Shown here one piece after another: positions 25,073 through 34,607 of a DNA stretch of 64,000 nucleotides (positions are counted from its first letter, which is position 1; every line of letters starts with the position of its first letter). Origin of the DNA: an uncultured Alphaproteobacteria bacterium (GTDB taxonomy: Bacteria; Pseudomonadota; Alphaproteobacteria; GCA-2731375); NCBI GenBank assembly GCA_951812805.1, contig CATOSZ010000015.1, positions 1 to 64,000 of the forward strand. Direction: 5' to 3'. Made by a program: the position numbers and the translations under genes. A model generated the notes under the pieces. The model ran no database searches and was not told the origin of the DNA. It worked only from the letters and a program-made list of their open reading frames with translations.

Positions 25073-25750
25073 CTATCGACGACGGCGCGCGCGCCGGGCG
25101 CGGCGCTGTCGTTCCTTCGTCACCGGCGCGACGACGAGATCCGGCCAGTGGCGGCCGCTGCCCTCGGTGAAGGTCAGGCGGATCCGCACCAGCCTCGGCA
25201 AGTAGTCGGCCCGGCGCCACTCACGATGCCAACTCGCCGCCGTCGCCTCGTCGTCCTTTCGGCCGTAATAGGCGACTTCGACGCTTTCGACGCCATCCAG
25301 CAAGGTCCGCTCGTCGACCATCTCGCCACCGAGATCCTCGGCATCGAAGCGATGCGGCGCCCAGCCGAGCCGCAGCTCGCCACCGGCTTGCCGGCCGGGC
25401 GCGTCGTCGACCAGGTCCAGACGCAGCACCGAATGCCCGCCGACGTCGCCATAGACCGGCAACACGGTGATGAAGGCGAGGCCATCGTCCGTGCCCTCGA
25501 ACAGCACCGGCTGGGTCGTCTCCTCGATCGCCGCGCGGACCGAGGCGGCCTCGCTCAGGCGACGACGCAGGAAGCTCTGCGCCCATTGAATGTCGCTCGC
25601 GTGATCGGCGTGGGTGCCGACCCGCTCCCAGGCGCGGGCACCGAAGCGGAAACCGTCGAACATCAGGCTCGACAGCAGGCCGAGCAGGGCCAGCGCCACC
25701 AGCAGTTCGACCAGGGTGAAGCCCGCGCCGGCCCGCGGTCCGCGCGTCAT
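25073..25750 (-). CDS. gspJ: Type II secretion minor pseudopilin GspJ
   Basis: 225 residues. Prepilin leader with cleavage after Gly in RAGAGFTLVELLVALALLGLL, then the GspJ-type domain (QWAQSFLRRRLSEA and VEVAYYGRKDDE with a Trp-containing segment). It belongs to the pseudopilus tip with GspH, I and K. It overlaps gspI by four bases. It is the last gene of the cluster; gspK, usually next, is absent. Confidence 0.85.
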   Translation of the reverse strand: MTRGPRAGAGFTLVELLVALALLGLLSSLMFDGFRFGARAWERVGTHADHASDIQWAQSFLRRRLSEAASVRAAIEETTQPVLFEGTDDGLAFITVLPVYGDVGGHSVLRLDLVDDAPGRQAGGELRLGWAPHRFDAEDLGGEMVDERTLLDGVESVEVAYYGRKDDEATAASWHREWRRADYLPRLVRIRLTFTEGSGRHWPDLVVAPVTKERQRRARRARRRR

Positions 25751-26133
25751 GGCCGCACCCCGACACGCAGGCTGCGCAGCTCGACCGCCCGTTCGTTGCC
25801 GTCTTCCGGCCCCCAGGCGACTCGCACGGTGACGTCGTAACGGGCCAGCGGGTGGTTGTCGTCGCCGCCCTGGATCCGCCGGGTGGTCACGCGCCAGCGA
25901 TAGCCGTCGTCGTCGACGCCGGCACGCTCGCCGTCCTCCAGGGGCGCCTCGACACCCAGCATGGCGAGCTCGGATTCCGCCAACATGGTGGCCCGCGCCT
26001 CGCCCTCGGCTATCCGCGCCGAGTCGAGCCCGCCGGCGAAAATCCGAAACAGCGTCGCAAGCGAGACGGCGGCGATGGCGAAGGCGACCAGCACCTCGAT
26101 CAGGGTGAAGCCGCGGGACCCCGTCTTATTCAT
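25747..26133 (-). CDS. gspI: Type II secretion minor pseudopilin GspI
   Basis: 128 residues. Leader peptide GSRGFTLIEVLVAFAIAAVS with the essential Glu at +5; GspI-type WRVTTRRIQGGD later. Overlaps gspH (8 bases) and gspJ (4 bases), showing tight operon packing. Confidence 0.85.
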   Translation of the reverse strand: MNKTGSRGFTLIEVLVAFAIAAVSLATLFRIFAGGLDSARIAEGEARATMLAESELAMLGVEAPLEDGERAGVDDDGYRWRVTTRRIQGGDDNHPLARYDVTVRVAWGPEDGNERAVELRSLRVGVRP

Positions 26134-26578
26134 CGTCCTCGGGTTCCAAGGTGCGGATCCGACCGGTCAGCCAATCGACGTCGATGGCCCGGCGGCGTCC
26201 CTCGAGCGTCAGCTCGATCCGCCCGCCCGTCGCGCTGCCGTCGGGGAAGAAGCGAATGCCGCCGACCCCCTCGCCCGCGACCTCCCGGTCGCCGACGACG
26301 AGGCGGACGGCGATGTCTTCGGAAAGGCTTTGCACGCGGGCGTCGAGGTCGGTGCCGTAGTCGCGGCTTTCGACGTCGAGGGTGAAGACCACCTCGCGGT
26401 TGCGGCTGATCGCGCCGCCGCGGGCGGTGCGCAGCGTGATCTCGACGCTTTGTGCGGCCGAGGCCAGCTCGACCGAGGGAAACCCGCGCGCCACGATGGG
26501 CGCGGCGACGCCGATCACCAGGCCGGCGATCGCCAGGACCACCAGCAGTTCGACCAGGGTGAAACCGTCGCGCCGCAT
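26126..26578 (-). CDS. gspH: Type II secretion minor pseudopilin GspH
   Basis: 150 residues from ATG 26578 (MRRDGFTLVELLVVLAIAGL). A short basic leader precedes Gly|Phe with Glu5. The domain contains TARGGAISRNREVVFTLDVE and GIRFFPDGSATGGRIEL, which are GspH/FimT signatures. Substrate of the prepilin peptidase encoded at 31332. Confidence 0.87.
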   Translation of the reverse strand: MRRDGFTLVELLVVLAIAGLVIGVAAPIVARGFPSVELASAAQSVEITLRTARGGAISRNREVVFTLDVESRDYGTDLDARVQSLSEDIAVRLVVGDREVAGEGVGGIRFFPDGSATGGRIELTLEGRRRAIDVDWLTGRIRTLEPEDDE

Positions 26579-26594
26579 GCCCGCATGCCTCCGC

Positions 26595-27077
26595 CTACCA
26601 GTTGCCGACGTCCTGGTTCTCGTCCTCGCCGCCTTCGGAATCGTCGGCGCCATAGGTGAAGAGATCGAATTCGCCATGCTCGCCCGGCATCTTGTAGCGA
26701 TAGGGCCGCTGCCAGGGATCGTCGATCGCTTCGGCCTTTTTCAGATAGGGGCCGCGCCAGCCCTTGGCATCGCCCGGGTCGTTGACCAGGGCGTCGATAC
26801 CCTGTTCCTCGCTCGGATAGGCGCCGACATCGAGGCGATAGAAATCGAGGGCGGCGGCGATGTTTTCCACCTCGAGGCGCGCCGTGTCGGTCTTCGCCCG
26901 GTCGAGATAGCCGATCACCTGCGGTGCCACGATCAGCGCCAGGAAGGTGAGAATGCCCAGCACCACCAGGATCTCGACCAGGGTGAAGCCGTTGCGCCGC
27001 ACCGGCGCGCCGCTTTGCTCGTCCGCTTCCGCCTCGTTCGTTTCCGCCTCGTCCGCCATGTTCACATCCGTTTCCAT
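26595..27077 (-). CDS. gspG: Type II secretion major pseudopilin GspG
   Basis: 160 residues. RRNGFTLVEILVVLGILTFL marks the prepilin site; the leader is unusually long (about 30 residues, acidic), and MADEAETN at 27059 is an alternative start. The GspG calcium-site and C-terminal signatures GWRGPYLKKAEAIDDPWQRP and FDLFTYGADDSEGGEDEN are intact. Start overlaps the gspF stop by one base (TGATG). Confidence 0.9.
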   Translation of the reverse strand: METDVNMADEAETNEAEADEQSGAPVRRNGFTLVEILVVLGILTFLALIVAPQVIGYLDRAKTDTARLEVENIAAALDFYRLDVGAYPSEEQGIDALVNDPGDAKGWRGPYLKKAEAIDDPWQRPYRYKMPGEHGEFDLFTYGADDSEGGEDENQDVGNW

Positions 27078-27782
27078 CAAATCACCAGTTTGTTGACGCC
27101 GAGAATGGCGACCAGGATCGACCCGATGATGCCCGCAATCAAGAGGCCGAGGCCGATCGTCAGCACCGGGGTCAGCAGGCGCATCATGCGTTCGACCGCA
27201 CGGCCGACCTCGTCGTCGTAGATGTCCGCGACCTTGCCCAGCATGCCGTCGAGGGCGCCGGTTTCCTCGCCGACGCGGATGAGCTGGATCGCCATGGAGG
27301 GAAAGACCCCGGTGCGCTGCAACGGCTCCGACAGGCCCTCGCCCTCGCGCGCACCCTCGATGACCGCGTCGAGACCCTGGGCGATGACCGCGTTCTCCAA
27401 GGTTTCCTTGACGATGCCGAGCGCGGAGAGCAGCGGCACCCCGCTCGCCAGCAGGGCCGCGAGGGTGCGGCAGAACCGCGCGACCTCGAGCCGCCGGACG
27501 AGAGTACCCGAGAGCGGCAGGCGCAGCAGCAGCCCGTCCCAGCGCAGCCGGCCCGCGACGCTCGCCCGATCGAGGCGGAAGGCGAGGTAGGCGAGCAGCA
27601 GCGCCAACAGGATTGCCCACCACCAGCCAGCAAACAGGTCGGCGACGGCGACCACCACCTGGGTAGCGAAGGGCAGGTCCTGGCCCGCCTGTTCGAACAG
27701 CGGCTGGAATTCCGGCACCACGAAGGTGACCAGCAGGACGATGGTCGCCGCCGCCAGGACCAGCAGGATCATCGGATAGATC

Positions 27783-28991
27783 CAGGGCAATCGCATTTCA
27801 GAATTTGCCGAGGAGTGACAGGAGATAGTCGTTGTTCCAAGCGGCGATTTTGAACTTGGCGCGCAGCGAGTCTTTTCGTGGATCCTTTCGCATGACATTG
27901 AGCGCCATGTGGCGCAGGACGGCGAGATTGTGCGGTCCATTGTCCTTGCGGGTTCTGTCTTGGTCTTCGTTCATTTGGACATCGAGGCACCAGTGCAGGC
28001 GGTTTTCGACCCCCCAGTGCGCCCGGGCAACGGGATTGAAGCGCTCGGCGTCGAGCGGCTGGCTGAGCAGGTAGTAGGCGGTTTCGCTCGACGTCTTCTC
28101 CGCGCACTCGCGGGTCCGGGTGACTTTGGCGACCGCCTTCAGGCCCGGCCAATGATGGCGCTCTTGCAGCCACTCGACGTGGCTGGAGACGAGAGCGGCA
28201 CGGGTCTCGATGCGGCCATGATCGCCATCGACCGTGGTGTCGGTGGTGGTCGCTTCGGCTTTCGGATCGTCGAGGAAGGTTCTCACGTCGTCATGCAGCG
28301 TGCCTTGATTGCCCTTCAACGCCAGGGCGTAGTCACCCCCCTGCTCGATAATCTGGCTGGCGATGGCGCGCTGGCAATTGAGGGCGTCCACGGTCACGAT
28401 CGTCCCCTCGAGGCTCAATAGTTTCAACAGCTTCGGCACGGCGGTGATCTCGTTGGACTTGGCGTCGGTGGCGACTTGCCCCAACACCAGCCGCTGATCA
28501 CAGCCCCAGGCCGAGACCATATGCAGCGCCGACGTGCCGCTCGCCTTGTCGTAGGATCGCCGCACCACCTTGCCGTCGATCGCAATGACCCCTTGGCAGG
28601 TCTCGGAAAAGCGCGCCATGAAGCGCTGGAAGCAGGCGCCGAACGCCTCCGGATCCAGCAACCGGAACACCCGGCTGAAGGTGTCGTGGCTCGGCACGCC
28701 ATGTTCGAGTACGAGAAATTCCCGCAGGAACGCCTCCTTTTCACGCGCGAAGATCGCCATGTCGACCGCCGTCTGACCGCCCGAGAGGACCGTGCACAGG
28801 GCGATCGTCAAGATCTCCAGCAGATCGTGACGCCCGGCATTGCCAGTCCGCGGATCCTCGAGACCCTCAAAGCACTCCAGAAAGCCTTCCATCGCAACCT
28901 CCACCCGTGAAAAGACCGGGTAGAATCGATTCGCGCCAATACCTCAAGATCAAACACGCACGTCAAGGCAATTCCAAATGCGATTCCCCTG
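27783..28991 (-). mobile_element. ISAs1-type insertion sequence, copy 1
   Basis: 1209 bp. Ends CAGGGCAATCGCATTT and, read inwards, CAGGGGAATCGCATTT are near-perfect inverted repeats. Flanked by the 10-bp target duplication CGGATAGATC (27773-27782 and 28992-29001). Interrupts gspF. Same length as copy 2 at 47357-48565. Confidence 0.95.
27798..28892 (-). CDS. ISAs1-family transposase, copy 1
   Basis: 364 residues from ATG 28892 (GGAGG just upstream). H-repeat/ISAs1-type DDE transposase: GVIAIDGKVVRRSYDK (first Asp), TIVTVDALNCQRAIA (second Asp) and ARAHWGVENRLHWCLDV (Glu region). N-terminal DPRTGNAGRHDLLEILTIAL is the DDE_Tnp_1-associated segment. Intact. Confidence 0.93.
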   Translation of the reverse strand: MEGFLECFEGLEDPRTGNAGRHDLLEILTIALCTVLSGGQTAVDMAIFAREKEAFLREFLVLEHGVPSHDTFSRVFRLLDPEAFGACFQRFMARFSETCQGVIAIDGKVVRRSYDKASGTSALHMVSAWGCDQRLVLGQVATDAKSNEITAVPKLLKLLSLEGTIVTVDALNCQRAIASQIIEQGGDYALALKGNQGTLHDDVRTFLDDPKAEATTTDTTVDGDHGRIETRAALVSSHVEWLQERHHWPGLKAVAKVTRTRECAEKTSSETAYYLLSQPLDAERFNPVARAHWGVENRLHWCLDVQMNEDQDRTRKDNGPHNLAVLRHMALNVMRKDPRKDSLRAKFKIAAWNNDYLLSLLGKF

Positions 28992-29506
28992 CGGATAGAT
29001 CAGTGCCGACTTGACACCCTCGCGCAAGTCCCGGGCCTTGGCCATGTAGGTCGCCAGCCGGTCCAGCACGTCGTCGAGGGTGCCGCCCGCCTCGCCGGCC
29101 CGAACGATCGAGACCTGCATGCGCGGGATCTGGCCATCGGCGTCCGCCATGGCGTCGGCGAGAGAGGCGCCGTCGCGCACCCGGCCCAGCAGGTCGGACA
29201 GCAGCTTGGCCACCCGCGGCTTGTCGGCGACGTCGATCAACACTTCGAGGGCCTGGGCCAGCGGCAGGCCCGCGCGCAGTAGGGTCGCAAGTTCGCCGGT
29301 CAGCAGCTCCAGGTCCTTCGCGCCGATACGCCGCCCGGCGAACAGGTCGCGGGTCAGCAGGCCGCCGGCGCCGGCAACTTCGTCGGCCGCGACCGGCATG
29401 TGCCCCTGGGCGCGCAGCCGCTCGATCACCGCGCCCTGGTTGGAGGCTTCCATTTCGCCCTGCACCACCTCGCCGGTGGCGGAGATGGCGCGGTAGCGGA
29501 ATAGGC

Positions 29507-31240
29507 TCATGTCTCGCGCGTCACCCGCAGGACCTCTTCGATCGAGGTCACGCCGGCGAGCGCCTTCTCGAAGCCGTCACGGTACATCGAGCGGAACCCG
29601 GTCGTACGCTCGATGCCCTCACGGTCGTCGGGCCGGTCGAGCACGGCATCGGCGACCTCCGGCGTCACCGGCAAGACTTCCAGGATGGAGGAACGACCCC
29701 GGTAGCCGGTGGCACCGCACGCCTCGCAGCCCCGCGCCCGGTGGAAGACCGGCAGGCTGTCCATCGCCTCGCGAATGCCGAGGTGATGGAGGTAGCTCTC
29801 CGTCGCCTCGTAGGGCTCGCGGCAGGCCTCGCAGAGGCGGCGGATCAGGCGCTGGGCGACGATGCCGTTCAGGGTGGAGGGCAGCAGATAGCCCTCGACG
29901 CCCATGTCGAGCAGGCGGGTGACCGTGCCGACCGCATCGTTGGTATGCAGGGTCGAGAGCACCTTGTGCCCGGTGAGCGCGGCCTGCACCGCGATCTGCG
30001 CCGTTTCCAGGTCGCGGATCTCGCCGATCATGATGACGTCGGGGTCGTGGCGCATGAAAGAACGCAGCGTGTTGGCGAAGGAGAGGCCGATCTGCGGCTT
30101 GACCTGGACCTGGTTCACCCCCTCGAGCTGGTATTCCACCGGGTCCTCGACGGTGAGGATCTTGCGCTCGCCGTCGTTCAGGCGGATGAGCGAGGTATAG
30201 AGGGTCGTGGTCTTGCCGCTGCCCGTCGGCCCGGTGACCAGCACGATGCCGTGCGGGCGATCGAGGATCTGCGTGTAGAGTTCCAGGTTCGCGCCCTCGA
30301 AACCGAGGGTGGCGAAATCCAGGTTGACCGCGTCGCGGTCGAGCAGGCGGAGGACCGCGCTCTCGCCATGCATGGTCGGCACGGTGGCGACGCGCATGTC
30401 GATTTCCTTGCCGGCGGTCACCAGGCGGATGCGGCCGTCCTGCGGCAGGCGCATCTCGGCGATGTTCAGGTTGGCCATGATCTTGATGCGGCTGATCACC
30501 GCGGCGCGCAGGTTGAAGGGCGGCGCCTCGACCTCGCGCAGCACGCCGTCGATGCGGAACCGAACTTTCAGGTGATGGCGAAACGGCTCGATGTGGATGT
30601 CGGAGGCGCGCTGGGCGACGGCCTGGTTGACCAGCTGGTTGACCAGGCGGATCACCGGGCCTTCGCTCGCCATGTCCTTCAGGCGGGCGATGTCGGCCGC
30701 GGTCGCCTCGTCGCCGTCCTACTCGATGCCCTCGATACTGCGTGCCGCGCCGCCGCCCTGGCCGTAGAGCCGCTCGATCGCCTGGTCGATTTCGGCCGGA
30801 ATGCCGACCCGGCGCTGGATCGACATGCCGGTGAACAGCCGCATGGCGTCGATGGCGTAATCGTCGTAGGGATCCGCCATCACCAGGATCAGCACGTCGT
30901 CCCGTTCGGCCAGGGGAACGATCCGCATTTCCTTCAGGAACTTGAAGTTGACGATGCGCCCACCGGCCGGCGCCTCGGGATACTCACCGGCGCTGACCAG
31001 CGGTTCCTCGAGCTGGTCGGCCATCACCTCGGCGAGATCGCGTTCGGACACCAGACCCAGCTTGGTCAGGATCTGGTTGAACCGCTCCCCCGTCTCCTCG
31101 CGGATCCGGCTGGCGCGGCGAAAGCCTTCGCTGTCGAGCTTGCCGAGCGCGATCAACCGCGCGCCGAGCGCCTCGGTGACGTCCGAATGGACGATCGCCT
31201 GGCGATCTTCGGCGTCGCCGAAATCAAGCGCCTCGGCCAC
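29507..31240 (-). pseudogene. gspE: Type II secretion ATPase GspE with internal amber codon
   Basis: The full frame is 577 codons. The N-terminal domain (residues 1-173) ends in ARSIEGIE followed by TAG at 30721-30719; the same frame then continues without a shift through DEATAADIARLKDMASEGPV into a complete ATPase domain: Walker A VTGPTGSGKTTTLYTSL, Asp box LTVEDPVEYQLEGVNQ, Walker B DPDVIMIGEIRD and the four-Cys zinc motif (CEACREPYE...CEACGATG). A single base change (for example from CAG, GAG or TGG) explains it; a base-call error cannot be excluded. The C-terminal part could start at ATG 30673. Overlaps gspF by ATGA. Confidence 0.88.
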
Positions 31241-31331
31241 GGCTGACCTCCAATGCCACCTCGTCCGGCATGAAAACCCATGCCAGCAGGTCTATTAAGT
31301 CGTTAACTTCTAACATGTTTCCCGTTCTAAG

Positions 31332-32099
31332 TCAGCCGAGGAGCCGCAGCGGCCCGAACAGCCAGACCAGCCAGCCGCCAAGACAGAGATAGGGACCGAA
31401 AGGCAGGCTGTCACCCATTTCGAGACGCCGGCCGGCAATTCGCGCGACGAGAACCATGAGCAGGCCCGACGCGGCGGCGATGAAGACGACCGAGGCCAGG
31501 CCCTGCCAGCCGACCCAGGCGCCGATCCCGGCGAGCAGCTTGGCATCGCCAAGGCCCAGCCCCTCGCGACCGCGAATCCGGCGATAGGCCCAGGCGATCC
31601 CCGCCAGCAGGGCGAAACCGGCGATGGCGCCGATCCCGTTCTCCCAAAGCCGTGACGGCACCTGCAGCCAGATGACCAGCAACCCGGCGGGGATCAGCGG
31701 CAGGGTCAACGCGTCCGGCAGCCAGAAATGGCGCTGATCGATCCAGGCGAGCGTCAACAAGACCCAGCCGAAGCCGCAACTCGCCCACAGCAGCCAGCCG
31801 TCCAGCACCGCCGCCGCGCTGGCGGCGACGACGAGCGCGGCCAGCTCGACCCCCGGATAGAACAACGGGATGCGGGCCGTGCAATGGCGGCAGCGCCCCA
31901 GCGCGAACAACCAGCTCAGAAACGGCGTCAACTCCAGGGGGTGCAGCTGCGTGCCGCAGGACGGGCAGGCCGAACGCTGCCAGATCCAGTCCTCGCCGCG
32001 GGGCAGGCGCAGGATCAGCACGCCGAGGAAGCTGCCGACGCACGGCGCGAGGATGAGGGGCAACGACCAGTGCAAGCGCAGGCTCCGTTCCGGGGTCAA
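31332..32099 (-). CDS. gspO: Prepilin leader peptidase/N-methyltransferase GspO
   Basis: 255 residues with a probable TTG start (uncertain; no good ribosome site). Polytopic membrane protein that cleaves and methylates pseudopilin leaders. The cytoplasmic zinc-binding loop has CPSCGTQLHPLELTPFLSWL and CRHCTARIP; the two aspartyl-protease motifs are AWIDQRHFWLPDALT and GLGLGDAKLLAGIGAW (GxGD). It heads the leftward gsp cluster and appears intact. Confidence 0.88.
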   Translation of the reverse strand: MTPERSLRLHWSLPLILAPCVGSFLGVLILRLPRGEDWIWQRSACPSCGTQLHPLELTPFLSWLFALGRCRHCTARIPLFYPGVELAALVVAASAAAVLDGWLLWASCGFGWVLLTLAWIDQRHFWLPDALTLPLIPAGLLVIWLQVPSRLWENGIGAIAGFALLAGIAWAYRRIRGREGLGLGDAKLLAGIGAWVGWQGLASVVFIAAASGLLMVLVARIAGRRLEMGDSLPFGPYLCLGGWLVWLFGPLRLLG

Positions 32100-32150
32100 A
32101 TCAGTCTAACCGGCCTTTCTCCCCCACTCCACGCCCGGGTATGCTGGGTC

Positions 32151-33029
32151 ATGGGTGCGCGACGGGTCATGATCACCGGCGGTGCCGGCCGTCTCGGTCG
32201 GCACGTCGTGCGGACGGTGGCGGCGACGGCGGAGGTCCGCGTGCTGGACATCGCCCCGCCCGAGGACGACGTCGCCTTCCACCGGGTCGACATTCGCGAC
32301 GGCGAGGCCTGCCGGACAGCGCTCCGCGGCTCGGACGCGGTCATTCATCTGGCCGGCCTCGACGACGGCGACGCGGCGCGGCCGCGCGACTATCTCGACG
32401 TGAACGTCGCCGGTGCCTGGAATGTCTTTGCAGGCGCGCTTGCGGCCGGGGTCGAGCACATCGTCGTCGCTTCCTCGACCGCCGTCCTCGGCATCGGCCG
32501 GGCAACGCCGCCGGACTATCTCCCGGTCGACGAGGCCCACCCGCTTCGCCCGAACGACGAATACGGCCTGTCCAAACAATTGATCGAGGCGCAGGCGGCC
32601 TGGATCGCGCGGGCCGGCCACGCCCGGGTTACCTGCCTGCGCCCGACCCTGATCATGCGCCCGGAGATGGAGCCGCGCTTTCGCGCCCAGCTCGCCCTGC
32701 CCGATCCGGACGCGCCGCCGCCCGCGGGCGCAGACCAAGCCTACGGCGCCCTCGCACCCACGCGCAGCTATGTCCGCAGCGCCGATGCGGCCCGCGCCTT
32801 CCACCTGGCCCTGGACCGCGCGGGAGATGCTTTCGACATCGTCCAGATCGCCGCGCCGGACACGCTCGGCCGGATCGACCTGCTCTCGCGGATGCACGCC
32901 GTTTGGGGCCGGCTGCCGACGGTCCGCGATCCGGTCCGCTGGGTGGAAGATCCGAGCCGCTCCCTCTTCGATACGGCCAAAGCGGCACGCGTTCTCGGCT
33001 GGCATGGGCGGGGCGGCGGCCCGGATTAG
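32151..33029 (+). CDS. NAD-dependent epimerase/dehydratase family protein
   Basis: 292 residues. Extended SDR: N-terminal VMITGGAGRLGRHVV (GxxGxxG), acid residue in VLDIAPPEDD, SSTAVLGIG and the YGLSKQLIE active-site Tyr/Lys. Alternative start ATG 32169. The substrate, probably a nucleotide sugar or hydroxy acid, is not deducible. The gene faces away from the gsp cluster and precedes a zinc dehydrogenase. Confidence 0.8.
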   Translation: MGARRVMITGGAGRLGRHVVRTVAATAEVRVLDIAPPEDDVAFHRVDIRDGEACRTALRGSDAVIHLAGLDDGDAARPRDYLDVNVAGAWNVFAGALAAGVEHIVVASSTAVLGIGRATPPDYLPVDEAHPLRPNDEYGLSKQLIEAQAAWIARAGHARVTCLRPTLIMRPEMEPRFRAQLALPDPDAPPPAGADQAYGALAPTRSYVRSADAARAFHLALDRAGDAFDIVQIAAPDTLGRIDLLSRMHAVWGRLPTVRDPVRWVEDPSRSLFDTAKAARVLGWHGRGGGPD

Positions 33030-33102
33030 ACGCCGACCATTGCCGCCGTGTACCGCTTGCGGCACCATCCGGGGAAGCAACGCTGGAATGAGGAGATGAG
33101 CG

Positions 33103-34140
33103 ATGCGCGCAGCGGTCCTGAAGGAAATCGGCAAGCCCCTGGAAATCGAGGATGTACCGGCCCCCGAACCGGGGCCGAGCGACCTGATCTTGAAAGTGAA
33201 GGCCTGCGGCATTTGCGGCACCGACCTGCACTGGTCGGAGAGCCACGAGGACAAGGGCTGGCGGGTGCTGTCGTCCGGCACGGTGATGGGGCACGAGTTC
33301 GCCGGTGAGGTGGTCGAGGTCGGCCGCGACGTGCGGGACAAATGGAAGGTCGGCGACAAGGTAACCGCCCTGCCGCCGATCGGCTGCGGGCGTTGCGCGG
33401 AGTGCCAGGCCGGCCGGCCGTTCCGCTGCGCCGACGTACAGGTGCGCGCCAACCCGGAGCTGACCGGCGCCTATGCCGAATACACCCGGGTCGGCACGCA
33501 CGAGACGCTGGCGCTGCCGAGCGACGTCGGCTTCGGCGAAGGCGCCCTGGTCGAGCCGCTGGCCGTCGGGCTCAACGCCGCCAACCGCGGCCGGATCGGG
33601 CCCGAGGACAACGTGCTGATCATCGGCGGTGGACCGGTCGGCCTTTCGGTCGCGGTCTGGTGCCGCTTTCTCGGCGCCCGCAACATCGTCGTCAGCGACC
33701 TGATCGGCGCCCGGGCCGAGCGGGCGGTGGAGTTCGGCGCCAGCGCGGCGATCGACGCATCGCGGGAAGACGTCGACGCGCGCTTTCGCCAGCTCACCGG
33801 CGGCGGCCCGGACGTTGTGTTCGACGCGGTCGGCGTGCCGGGCAGCCTGCAGCTCGCCGTCGACCACGCCCAGTACCATTCCCGCGTCGTCGTCGTCGGG
33901 CTCTGCATGGCGGGCGATCATCTCTATCCGGCGCAGGCGATCGTCAAGGAGATCGACCTCAATTTCGCCTTCGTTTACCGCAAAAAGCACTTCGAGATCG
34001 TGCTGGATATGCTGGCGGCGAACCGGGTCGACGCGGAAGGCCTGATCACCGATCGGGTCGGCTTCGACGACTTCTCGACCGCCTTCGAGGCCCTGAAACG
34101 CCCGACCGGGCAAATCAAGGTGGTGTTGGAGCCGGATTGA
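33103..34140 (+). CDS. Zinc-dependent alcohol/polyol dehydrogenase
   Basis: 345 residues, MDR superfamily. Catalytic zinc ligands in KACGICGTDLHW and MGHEFAGEVVEVG; structural zinc loop CGRCAECQAGRPFRC; Rossmann motif VLIIGGGPVGLSVAVW. Similar to sorbitol/threonine dehydrogenase-like enzymes of unknown substrate. GAGGAG ribosome site upstream. Confidence 0.87.
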   Translation: MRAAVLKEIGKPLEIEDVPAPEPGPSDLILKVKACGICGTDLHWSESHEDKGWRVLSSGTVMGHEFAGEVVEVGRDVRDKWKVGDKVTALPPIGCGRCAECQAGRPFRCADVQVRANPELTGAYAEYTRVGTHETLALPSDVGFGEGALVEPLAVGLNAANRGRIGPEDNVLIIGGGPVGLSVAVWCRFLGARNIVVSDLIGARAERAVEFGASAAIDASREDVDARFRQLTGGGPDVVFDAVGVPGSLQLAVDHAQYHSRVVVVGLCMAGDHLYPAQAIVKEIDLNFAFVYRKKHFEIVLDMLAANRVDAEGLITDRVGFDDFSTAFEALKRPTGQIKVVLEPD

Positions 34141-34147
34141 GCGACGT

Positions 34148-34516
34148 TCACCCGCGCCCGGCGAGACGGGCGAGCGTCGCGCGCGCCTGATCGCGGTGCC
34201 GGTCCTTGATGTGGCCGCCGACGGTGGTGACGGCGGTGAGCAGGACCGAGGCATCGTCGGAAAAACCGAGCACGGCGATGAAATCCGGCAGCAGGTCCGT
34301 CGGCAGCACGAAATAGGCGACTGCCCCCATCAGCAACGCCTTCACATAGGTCGGCGTCGCGCCGTCGCGGGCGCAGTAATAGGCGGCCAGCAGATCGTCG
34401 GCGAAGGGAATGCGGGGCAGGACGCGCGGCAGCTTGCGCCAGAAACCGCGCTCGACCCGTTTCTCGTCACGAGCCAGCTTGGCGGGATCGTAGATCGTGA
34501 TGTCGCGGCCCGTCAT
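34148..34516 (-). CDS. YkvA-family (DUF1232) membrane protein
   Basis: 122 residues. The DUF1232 core is recognisable: ALLMGAVAYFVLPTDLLPDF followed by IAVLGFSDDASVL, a short hydrophobic hairpin. The N-terminus contains a basic amphipathic segment. Function unknown. Convergent with the dehydrogenase gene. Confidence 0.82.
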   Translation of the reverse strand: MTGRDITIYDPAKLARDEKRVERGFWRKLPRVLPRIPFADDLLAAYYCARDGATPTYVKALLMGAVAYFVLPTDLLPDFIAVLGFSDDASVLLTAVTTVGGHIKDRHRDQARATLARLAGRG

Positions 34517-34607
34517 GGGATGGATATGGGCAGGCCGTCATGCTGGCGCAAGCCGCCAGTCCGATGCTATGAGGCGGCGGGAACGCGGACAGAGGAGGCA
34601 GCACGCC

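Larger units (their letters stand above)
27077..29510 (-). pseudogene. gspF: Type II secretion inner-membrane protein GspF, split by ISAs1
   Basis: The N-terminal half (29510 down to 28992, MSLFRYRAISATGEVVQGEM to SALIYP) and C-terminal half (27782 down to 27077, with PMILLVLAAATIVLLVTFVV and SGVPLLSALGIVKETLEN) join exactly in frame when the 1209-bp IS and one 10-bp repeat are removed, giving 404 residues, the normal family length. Each half contains one T2SSF helical domain. GspF is the inner-membrane platform around the GspE ATPase; the split copy cannot make it. Confidence 0.92.

Noticed and set aside
27222..27590. Plus-strand frame inside the gspF C-terminal half
   Set aside because: Ser/Arg/Pro-rich product antisense to a clear T2SSF domain; no start signals.
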